Shown here in pieces: positions 46,701 through 54,952 of a stretch of DNA of 64,000 bases. How positions within the stretch are numbered: the stretch's first letter is position 1; each line of letters starts with the position of its first letter. Location: NCBI GenBank assembly GCA_026874595.1, contig CM049311.1:33809676-33873675 (forward strand), given 5' to 3'. Source of the DNA: Sipunculus nudus (lineage: Eukaryota; Annelida; Sipuncula; Golfingiida; Sipunculidae). Made by a program: the position numbers and the translations under genes. The notes beneath the pieces are model-generated. The model was not told the origin of the DNA. It searched no databases and was given only the letters and a program-made list of their open reading frames with translations.

Positions 46701-49682
46701 AGCGACTTGGTATGAGGAGGGGGAGAAACCATCAAAGTATTCTTTTTTTAGAAAAAAGAAACTATAGTAGGAAACATATAACTAATTTAAAGGATGAACA
46801 AGGCAACCAAACACGTGAACCAGCAGAAGTTCTAGAGCAGATGAAACAATTTTATGAAATACTTTATCGGGCTGACAGCATTTCGGAAGATCCTTTTAGC
46901 AATGATATTGATATAGACAAAATATCCCAAGAAACAAAAGATTGGTGTGACAGAGATATAACAGTCTGAAGTAACAGAAGTATTGAACATTCCCTTCACA
47001 GAAATCTCCTGGAACAGATGGTCTCCCCATAGAATTTTACAACAGGTTTTGGCCAGAGTTAAAATCGTTCTTTATGGACATGGTTAAACATTGTTTTAGC
47101 GTAGGACAGATGTATATAACTCAGAAACAGGGTATTATAACATTAATTCCAAAAACAGGAAAAAATGTGCTATTGTTAAAAAATGGATACCAATTTCATT
47201 GCTCAACATAGATTACAAAATAATTGCAAAATGCATCTCAAACCAGTTAAAACTTACTTTAACAAATATTATTCATCAGGACCCAATTGGATTTTTGAAA
47301 GGACGCTATATAAGAGAAAATATAAATAAAATAACATCAATAGTGCACCTCGCCAAAACAATCAATAAACCCGCATACTTAACGACAGTCGATTTTTCAA
47401 AAGGCTTTTGATTTTTTAGATATTAGGTACATCAAACAAGCTTTAACACTTCAATTTTTGCCCTAAAATTATTAGTTGGATAAACACTCTATATACAGAT
47501 ATAAGTTCGTGTGTTATAAATAATGGTTTTTTTTCAATTTCCTTCAAATTATCAAGAGTGGTCAGGCAAGGTTGCCCCTTGTCGCCCTACCTCTTTATTA
47601 TTGCAATTGAAATAATAGCTATGAAATTAGAAAAAAAACGAAAATATAAACGGGTTTAGGTATTTTGATAATAGTATAAGATCACACAATACGCCGATGA
47701 CATGTGTTTATTCTGATCCGATGGGGAAACCTCGGTGAATAATTTCAGAACATGTCTGGAATAAAAACAATAAAGATAAAACTTTAATTAAACCCCTTTC
47801 AAAAAATGTGTCAATAAATGAAAAGGCTAAAATTAATCAGCTAGGACTAAAATGGACAGAGGAGCCTGTATCAGTTTTAGGTATAACCATAACTACAAGC
47901 TGGCAAAAAATGGTCGACATAAATTGTAACAAGCAGATGGAAAAAATTGATAGAATAATAAAACAATGGTCCCACCGCATATTAACACCTATAGTAATAA
48001 ATAACACTGATAAAGTCACAGATATTATCACAATTAACTTATATAATGTCAGTCCTCCCCGGACCTACAAAACAATTTTATGAAATATTGTATTCAAAGC
48101 TTTATAAGTTTATTTGGGAAGGGGACACAAATAAAATAAGTAGAAAAATATATATATAATTCTAAAGAGACAGGAGGATTAGACATGATAAACATTGAAT
48201 GCAAAAATATTGCCCTAAAAGTAGCCTGGATAAAAAAAACTCTTTGTTGGAGAGGAGTTAAAGCTAAATATATGGAGTGATCTGGCCTTAACGATTTTAA
48301 GAAAGAATATAAAATATGTCCTTGAAGGGAATATTGATGAAAAGGATATTATATCTTTATCTGTTAAGTGCAGTCCGTTTTGGGTATAGATACTACGATG
48401 TAGGGCGAGATACAAGTACGAAAATGTAAATAATGTTGAAAACATACTTTAGGAATCATTATGGTTTAATTCAAATATTAAAATTGATGAAAGAGTGGTA
48501 TGTAAAACAAGTTTGATACATAGAGGAGTAACAAAGCTGAAACTTCTCTTGTGTGACAGCGGACATAATTTAAGATGGTTGAAATATAATGAATTAAATG
48601 AAAAATACGGTTGAAAAATTATTTTCTAGATTATCAAAGCTTAAAGAACGCCTTACTCTTACCATGGAAGAAATGTATTACAGATAATATCGATTATGGT
48701 GAGGTAGAATCAGAGACAAGAAACAAACTAAATTTTTATAACCTGGTTAAAAATGAAGATAAGACCAAAACTGTATATAGAAAGGTTTTACAGGATTTCA
48801 GTGAAAAACCTGATAAAACGGTCAAAAGATGGATGTTACAGTTAAATGTCACAGAAGATGAGGTTTATACAGGTTTTAAAAATTTATATAGAACATCAAT
48901 TGATAGTAAACTGAGATATTTCCAGTACAGGATAATGCATAACTGCTTAGATTTAAATTCCTATCTCTTTAAGATCAATTTGGTGATGCCTCTTGTACAT
49001 TTTGTAAACAGGAAGAAGAGACTATGAAACATATACTTTGGTTTTGCCCAAATGTAGGTATAATATGGAACAAAATTAAAGATACTTTGTTGGAAGAAAA
49101 CCGGTACAAGTAAACAAATTAAGATTAAAGAGGTTATTTTGAATGATTACGGTTCAAAAAGGGCAAACACTATTATTCTAACTGTTAAAAGACATATATA
49201 TGTATGTAGGTATAAAGGACACTTGCCAGATTTTACAGAACGGTGTAGGTATTTAGAACAGGTATATCATGTTGAAAGAAATATTGCAGGAAAAACAAAA
49301 AAAAATATATTTACATTTTGAAAATGGGGAAATTTCTTAAACGAGTTTCAATCATTAAAGTAACCAGTGCAAGCAGGCAGCAAAAGCGAAACTGTTTGTT
49401 GGGCTAGTCCTTGTAAGTCTTTTGTGTTAGGCATGTATTGTATAGGAAGCGTTTACTGTAATGTAACTTCAATACCTGTTTTGTTGCTTTGTCTTCGTGT
49501 ATGTGGAATGTCTTTATGTGAATAATTCTTGTTAAAAAAAGTTCGCTGTCCCCAAACTTAGGGATAAATCGAAATCAAAACTACAAAAAAACATGAAAGA
49601 ACATAAAAAAGAGTTCACATCAGCACTCACCTGCACAGACCATAAAACTTGCGAGGAACAAAACCAGGTTCATCAGGAACAT
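34463..49682 (-). CDS. Gene B: secreted C-type lectin-like protein with PAN/apple-like tail, 4 exons
   Basis: The coding sequence is complement(join(34463..34728, 38276..38517, 41438..41618, 49631..49682)), 741 nt including the stop, giving 246 residues. The order is a signal peptide (MFLMNLVLFLASFMVCA, 1-17), a CTLD (about 24-153), and a PAN/apple-like domain (159-246). The CTLD has the full cysteine set, including C128 in QQCV, a W-H-D motif at 137-139 in the place of the family's WND, and QPN at 119-121. The two halves of the CTLD meet at a phase-2 intron within LPR-NNW. The frame is intact throughout. Intron 1 is about 8.0 kb and mostly filled by an L1-like LINE in the opposite orientation, starting about 90 bp from the exon 1 donor. 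Secretion and carbohydrate or other ligand binding are inferred from the family. Confidence 0.9.
35919..36635. mobile_element. 700-bp insertion with 8-9 bp target duplication (gene B intron 3)
   Basis: The insert lies between CAAAGTTGC at 35919-35927 and at 36627-36635. Gene C shows the empty site (CCACAAAGTTGAAAA, near 55610). Terminal inverted repeats begin TACGCTC and match at 13 of 18 positions (TACGCTCTTTACACAGCG against TACGCTCCCGAGGCAGCG). There is no transposase. Duplication length fits hAT (8 bp) or Mutator-like (9 bp) elements. The insert is clearly richer in GC than the intron. Confidence 0.72.
37578..37855 (+). repeat. Inverted-ended dispersed repeat in gene B intron 3
   Basis: This is the orthologous copy of the element at 16964, with perfect 12-bp ends CCTCCGCCAAGG and CCTTGGCGGAGG and a slightly longer interior. 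Confidence 0.65.
38276..38517 (-). CDS. Gene B exon 3 (C-terminal half of CTLD)
   Basis: The exon is 242 nt with acceptor TTTTTCAG and donor GTGAGT. It encodes NNWIALNDQ, EFPDGTLAG, NWLSGQPNE, QQCV, MWHDRKC and NYICE, so the third and fourth CTLD cysteines and the W-H-D motif are all present. Confidence 0.9.
39385..39650 (-). mobile_element. Degenerate MITE relative (gene B intron 2)
   Basis: The interior words CATGACAATAACAG, TTTTGCTAAACACGTAAAAA and TTTCTTGAAATGTTGGATCGG match copy 1 (19017-19358), with CTCAGGCA near the left end. The termini are not clear. Confidence 0.45.
40554..41386. other. Part of gene B intron 2 with G runs
   Basis: Private to gene B, no gene. Runs of 11 G (40554-40564) and 20 G (41367-41386) occur; the second is near the exon 2 donor. 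Confidence 0.6.
41438..41618 (-). CDS. Gene B exon 2 (N-terminal half of CTLD)
   Basis: The acceptor is TTTGTTTCAG, the exon 181 nt and the donor GTGATT. It encodes EIAVSICPST through SDFLYDSLP. A run of 20 G on the plus strand (41367-41386) lies in the intron about 50 bp beyond the donor. Confidence 0.9.
42730..42800 (+). repeat. tRNA-head-like SINE relic (gene B intron 1)
   Basis: CCTGGCGGTTTATGTGTTGG and TTTTCGGTCCCCGCG sit at the spacing of tRNA A and B boxes. The same relic is at 61325-61395 in gene C. Confidence 0.4.
43047..43466 (+). repeat. 5'-truncated LTR of the same family (gene B intron 1)
   Basis: Shares AGCGGTCACAGA, ACAAGAACTTTACTTGGA, GTGGTGGTATCCAGGTAC and the terminal ATTAGGTTCCGTAACA with the LTRs at 20136 and 58636. 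No internal region follows. Confidence 0.7.
44090..44495 (+). pseudogene. LINE ORF1 fragment
   Basis: Pieces in two frames read RVSGIREN, then ENVHRTG, VRNMVVKNAKPAFNKGPVRV, FEDLTAAR and LYIDGSEV. This follows the RRM and C-terminal part of L1 ORF1 proteins, which bind element RNA. The frame changes near 44130 and 44250, and again near 44370. Confidence 0.6.
45160..45952 (-). mobile_element. 5'-truncated Penelope-like element nested in the LINE
   Basis: The LINE endonuclease coding DNA is interrupted between GATATAACGTTA (45160-45171) and GATATAACTTTA (45941-45952), a target duplication with one mismatch. The LINE frame continues on the far side. The inserted 770 bp holds a GIY-YIG domain on the minus strand and a 3' tail with AAGCTTTCGGGTGCTCGG. 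Confidence 0.75.
45562..45937 (-). pseudogene. GIY-YIG endonuclease domain of a Penelope-like element
   Basis: The open frame has no ATG and continues upstream of the GTG at 45852 to the insertion edge. Motifs in order: CAIITQGE, YKVRGHFSC, VVYCIQCRIC, SYIGETGQTLRQRVNGYR (the GIY-YIG core with its Arg), FVPIGKHFSENGHQ and RRIWELKLIEQFD. This is the C-terminal endonuclease of Penelope-like elements; the reverse transcriptase part is missing. The frame itself is intact over its length. Confidence 0.82.
49631..49682 (-). CDS. Gene B exon 1 (signal peptide)
   Basis: The ATG is at 49682-49680 with an A at -3. The exon is 52 nt, phase 1, donor GTGAGT. It encodes a 17-residue hydrophobic leader ending VCA. 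Confidence 0.85.
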
Positions 49683-49790
49683 TTTGTCCCTGTGATGGCT
49701 CTCCAGTGACTGGCATGCCAGCCTCATCTCAAAAGCTTTCCTCTGTGTGTATAACAATCAATGTTTCTTAGCTACCAACGCGGAAACCTA
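49683..49790 (-). promoter_or_regulatory. Gene B promoter-proximal block and 5' leader
   Basis: This is the counterpart of the block upstream of genes A and C. The TATA-like TTATACACA is kept (complement of 49746-49754). The CCAAT box is broken: GCCAATAAA in A and C reads GCTAAGAAA here. Confidence 0.45.
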
Positions 49791-50409
49791 TGCATACCAT
49801 TTGTCCCTCAATCTTGTATTGACATCAAGCGCTAAACGTACTATTCTTTCGGCCATCAGACAAGAAAACAATAATAATTACCGTGCGAGATTAATATCAG
49901 CATTTTTATTATACTTTTCAATCTGCGTTGAGATTTGCATTGGTTGTGGTATTTTAATGGAGTTGATAACCTTGTACGTACCAATTTGGTGATTTAAAAT
50001 GTTAATATGTTGTAAAAATATAAAAAAAAATTCTTTTGAACTGAAGTATTGTTTCCTTCGTCCTACTTATTTTAGGTAGCACAATGCACACAATCGAGCA
50101 CATAGGGTGTTGTCCGACCAGTCCATTTCATTATGCATAATACAGGATGTGACTAGCAGGCTGGCAGTATTTTCCATCTGGAAAGCGGGCGTTCCGCATG
50201 ATCCGCTGATGTGACGGGTTCATACTGTAGCACCCATATATTTGAAAAATATCTTGGTGCATGTGTGTTTATCCGATTCTTTTGTGTATAACGAAAAAGG
50301 GGTTATCCTGTTTTTGCCCCGCTTGAAAAACAGTGCTCTGAAGTGACCGGGTTGTCCGTCTGCCTGTCTTGCTGTCCGTTCTCCGTCACGACGTCCGTCT
50401 GTGAGTGAC

Positions 50410-50765
50410 GCTTTCTCTGGGGCATCAGCTCAAGTAGAATACACTTGATCTTTCACAAATTCACAGGGATGGTTAAAATCTATTAGGGCTGCAGACCTAG
50501 CTAATTACAGACCTGTCCGATTTGCAATATGGCCTCTATAACAATCAGTGGCTTTCTTTCGCGCGCAGTGTCTCAAACGGAATAACCTTGATCTTTCATA
50601 GATAGTGTGAAAGAACAGGCATAATGTTTCGCTTGATTATGCCCCTTTAAATTCACAAGAATCAATAATGCCTATGAGGATTCCAGCCCTATCAGATTGC
50701 TGACCAATCCGAATTCTGATATGGCTGCCTAGCAAAGTCGGTGGTTATCTTTTGCGTTCAATATC
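50410..50765. repeat. Minisatellite upstream of gene B
   Basis: Same unit as at 28020-28625, but only about two and a half units are present (starts near 50410, 50556 and 50748). Confidence 0.7.
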
Positions 50766-53354
50766 CTGTTAAATCCAGTATGGCTGCTAGGTAAGTATTT
50801 TAAAAACCTTTTGTAATAACTTTTTAGATAATGTCATATTTTTTTAACGATAGGTCCCTTTTGGATTATTTGTGGTCATATATTATAGACCAATCTGGCA
50901 TCCAATATGACCACAGACCTGCACCAGGTCGAGGAATCAATTAGATAACAATTTGTTTTTCATTTTATTTATCATGATATTAATTTTAAGTGATCATCTA
51001 ATACTTCATGCATTGGCTTCTTCTTTCGGGTGCAAATAGTTTATCTTTCGTCTCCAGGGGGCCCCATTATCACTGGGGGTAAGGACTATATGAGAATCCT
51101 GGTAAATTCAGCATACAGATGCCCCCTGCAGTGGTAATTGTAAATTATTGGAACTGGTTAAACAGAGTGACAGTATATGGATTGCTTTTACTTGGGGTAT
51201 ATTGATGTGAAATCAGAATCTGACAAACTTACAGGAATCTATACTGGTCTTATATGGCCACGGATGTGTCATTTTCAGTAATTGGCAATCGCGGACCCCT
51301 AATTGAAGAACTTCACGGTTGGCAACATATAAAGTGGTCATGTCACTCAGATAAGGCGTTTCTGAGGGTATGTGACAAGTATCACCCAATATCAACAAGT
51401 TCACAGTTTTATTTTTTCTAGTAGTCTACGACAAGCCCATGTGTGGTCAATAAACACTAATAATTACATACCAGAAGCCCCGTGCACAGAGATAACTCGG
51501 TGTCAAAGGTGTTTCGCAGTTACTCTCATAAGAATATTTCAATTGCATAAATATAAAGAAATATATTTTGACTTATAATGACAATATTTTGATTTTTCCC
51601 TTAGAACTGAAAAAAATATGACAGACACATGCTTTTTGGCAGTTAACTCCCTTTAATTAGGATATCCATTTCCATGGCAACACAATCTCTATGCTCTTTT
51701 GTGAATCATCTAGTCATCACCTTGACATGCATAAATGACCTCTATAATTTCATATAATAATTATTCCTTGCTGAAATCAATTTTAAATTTAGCAACCTTA
51801 TATGAATATTCATGAATATTTTTCAATCTCCATTAAAGCCCCAAGGAGTTATCTGAAATTTGAGGGGAAAAAAACAAGCACCATCCTAAAAGCTATGGCT
51901 TTTGAAGAAATCAAGGTCACTGTTTCTCAAACTCGTCCGAGAATTCCAGTTTAAACAATTGTTATATAAAATTTGAGGGATAAATCTGTAGTACTTCAAA
52001 GGATATGGGGTATAAAATCATCATTTTACAACTTTGACATTTTTGACCTTCTCCAAGAACATATATGGTTGAAACAACTTATGTGTCAAACAGAGAGAAC
52101 ATATTTAACATTTCAAAGGTTATGGCATTTACAAGAACCCCTAAAGATTATGAGGTATGATTTGGCTTATATGACCTTGAAGATCAAGGTCTATTCCTAG
52201 GTGTGACAAAGGAGATTCAGGTCGAACCCGTCAGAGAACTTTCTGGAAATAATTACTTTTTATTTGTGTTTCGAATTTCAGTTAAAGATATCTTAAGCTT
52301 CAAACTGTTGTCGTGTTCACACGATAAAATGCGGACGACGACGACAGACGACGATAGACGACGAGAGACAATTCCAGATGCCGTGTGAGTGCCTGAATAG
52401 TGTTTAATAAATCTTGAATGGGTAAATTATTAAATACAAGCACAATAACACATAATACACATTCCGAAACAAATTTATTAAACGAATCAGTCAATAGATT
52501 TTTACATAAACATTTGGTGAATTTCCGTAAGTTTCGTGCGAATCTTCAGTCCTTTTTTCATGTGAAGATTTAATTAAGGAGTGCTTTTGTCTAAAACCCC
52601 TTGTTGACTTTATATGCTACTGAAGGTATTTTTTTCTTAGTTCCTGTTAATATCCTATTAATTCAGAGACTTTCACTTATTAATTTCTCCAATGATCAGC
52701 AATTATTGAAAATAAATCTGTAAGCTTATAATTAATACAAGTGTAATATATATTACAATTTCTGTGGTTGTGTTTTCTTGAAAACAAATATGTATGAGTA
52801 TCTACGAGATCAACAGATAGGCATCCTGATTATCAAATGAACGAGGCCGTTTACATATATGTTGTATAAATATTCGGACTACTCTGGTTTGCCCTTGTTA
52901 ACTTAATTTTAACCTTATATATAAGTCGCTTCTACATGTGTAAAAGAAAAAAAAAGAATACTCTGTTCCCGTTTACAGATCAGAGAGAGCGTACAAATTG
53001 GAACTGAAAGGCATTTCCGAGTACTCGAGTATTCTATTATGAGTATTTTATACCGATTATTCGAGTTCGATATCAGACTTGCATTTTGAAAAATTTTTGC
53101 AGTCATTTATGTCATTATTCATCATGCTTGAAAAACAGAACTTGTTTGTTTCTAACCAACGTTAACATAAGGTGTTCTACCATATTAAAGTCCCTAAGCA
53201 CTCCTTTAAATGCATTACAAAATGTAATAATTAAGTGTACAAAACTAAACAAGAGATCCTGTTTTATGATAGTCCTAAACTTTAGATAACGAGTACTCCG
53301 AGTCCAAGTCAAGTATTACCTATCGAGTCAACGATTTTCTGCCAATTTTGACTT

Positions 53355-54312
53355 GGTGCTCATTTTTTTTCTTAATCTTATATATTGTTTGTCTTTTGTC
53401 TCGTAGGTCACAAATATAGGTCACCATTACCTAATTTCAGGTTTCCAAGATGATTTGCCTAGAGCCTCCCAGGAAATCATGTAAGAAGATTCTAGGCCTA
53501 ACAGATACGATCTGTCGCCATCTGACTGTCTGCTGGCTCAAATTCATGTTTTGGCTCATAGGTCACAAAATATAGGTCACAGTGACTTAATTTCATGTTT
53601 CCAAGGAGATTTGTTAAAAACTCCAAGGATATTGTGTTGGAAGATTCTAGGTCTCACATATTCTATTTGTCCCCATCTGACATTCAGGGTGCTCGAAATC
53701 ATGTTTTCGCCCTGTAGGTCACAAAATATAAGTCACCATGACCTAATTTCGGGTTTCCAAAAAGATTTGCCTAGGACCTCCCTAAATGTCACGTTGGAGG
53801 ATTCTAGGCCTTATCGATACAATTTATGCCCCGTCCGACTGTCTGAATGCTCAAAATCATGTTTTCGTCCCGTAGGTCACAAAATGTAGGTCACAATGAC
53901 CTAATTTCAGGGTTCCAAGGAGATTTGCCTAGAAACTCCGAAGATTATGTAAGAAGATTCTAGGCCTCACATATACGATTTGTCCCCATCTGACATTCAC
54001 GGTGCTCATGTGAAATCTTTTTCTTATAATATGGCAGAATATAGGTCACATTGAGCTAGTTTCAGCTTTACAAAGACAATTGCCTAGAATCTCCTTAAAT
54101 ATCTGGTTAGAGGTTTCTACGCCTGATGGAAACAATTTGAGCCCCGTCTGACGATCTTGGTTCCCAAAATCATGTTTTCGGACTGTGGTTCACAAAGTAT
54201 AGGTCACCATGACTTAATTTCGGGTTTCCAAGGAGATTTATCCAGGACTTCCCTAGATGTACAGTTAGAAGTTTCTAGGTCTAACGGTTACGATATGTAC
54301 CCTGTTGAACTA
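53355..54312 (+). repeat. 157-bp tandem array in the 3' flank of gene C
   Basis: About six units start with GGTCACAAAATATAGGTCAC near 53405, 53563, 53718, 53876, 54036 and 54187. Each holds CCTAATTTCGGGTTTCCAAG, AGATTTGCCTAGA and GATTCTAGGCC. It is absent from the flanks of A and B. Long open frames across it are by-products of the repeat. Confidence 0.82.
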
Positions 54313-54686
54313 AAAAAGAGAAGGCATTTGTTTTCATTCAAATTATCTGGATTCACATGCACTTATAAGTGTCAATTTTCAGTTAACCATTCTGCTGAGA
54401 GTTTGCTCGAAAAAATGTGCGGGCAATTATTCATCGTTTTGCGATCATGATACGGAAGTAAGCCTGTACAAATTGATGGAAACAGAACACGTTTCCACAC
54501 ACACAAAAAACAATAATCCATAGGGAATGTGCATGAATTTTCACTTTATCCATTCCTGTTGTTTTCAAAATGGAAGCAATGTACACTGCATGGTCAAGAT
54601 GGATAGTATATAAGTAATGGTGATACGCCTCCCCTAATGACAACCTCGTTGCCAGACTCGGCTTATGGTCACAGCCTCGTCTCTGA

Positions 54687-54952
54687 TCACAGCCTCGTTT
54701 CTGTTACCCACATTTCTGTTGAGATTTTAGTGCCTGTGGCTCCTCGGATGTAGTGGACCAGCCGACATGACTTGTCCGTTGAGCCGGGCGGGGTATAGAG
54801 GTAGTAGCCTTTACAGGTGACGACCTGGAGACAAAGTAACGGACACTCTAGGTCGTCCGTTACCGGGATCTCATCCATCAAATTGTCCGTGTCTGTCAGG
54901 TGATGCTTGTCCAATAATCCGAAACAGGCCTGTCTGATGTCGGCCGGGGGAC
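54687..54952 (-). CDS. Gene C exon 4 (PAN/apple-like domain and stop)
   Basis: The acceptor TTCACAG opens a 266-nt exon that begins GPPADIRQ. The cysteines of ECPLLC, VTCKG and SCRL are conserved, and an additional Cys is present in QACFG. Confidence 0.88.

Larger units (their letters stand above)
44940..49320 (+). pseudogene. LINE ORF2 (endonuclease, reverse transcriptase, zinc finger), broken
   Basis: The order is that of L1-type ORF2. The endonuclease region has GTHSTKKDEALWR and ARGVCLLIKK (44985-45160), then SVIYGPNSDDP after the nested element (from 45960). The linker has TWYEEGEKPSKYSF (46705-46745). Reverse transcriptase motifs are FLKGRYIRENI (47300), VDFSKGF (47390), RQGCPLSPYLF (47565-47595) and QYADDM (47690). 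A C-terminal zinc knuckle reads CTFCKQEEETMKH, then WFCPN (48990-49050). Many stops and frameshifts make it inactive. Confidence 0.82.
43904..49549 (+). mobile_element. L1-like LINE in gene B intron 1, with nested Penelope-like element
   Basis: The insert is 43912-49541, bounded by TTCGCTGT at 43904-43911 and 49542-49549. It ends in TTAAAAAAA. Gene A's intron reads straight through near 27220. It is antisense to gene B, and its 3' end lies about 80 bp from the donor of exon 1. Removing the nested element leaves about 4.9 kb, so the 5' part may be short. Both ORFs are broken. Confidence 0.82.
32740..52231. repeat. Duplicated segment B
   Basis: This is the second paralogous segment, about 19.5 kb, in the same orientation as A. 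Its 3' flank, all introns and its 5' flank align by eye with A and C. It lacks the Copia, gag-only LTR element and MITEs of segment A but carries a LINE, a Penelope-like element and a 700-bp insertion of its own. Confidence 0.7.

Noticed and set aside
53551-53889. Open frame of 112 codons with an internal repeat
   Set aside because: It is produced by reading through the 157-bp array; period and frame are repeat artefacts.
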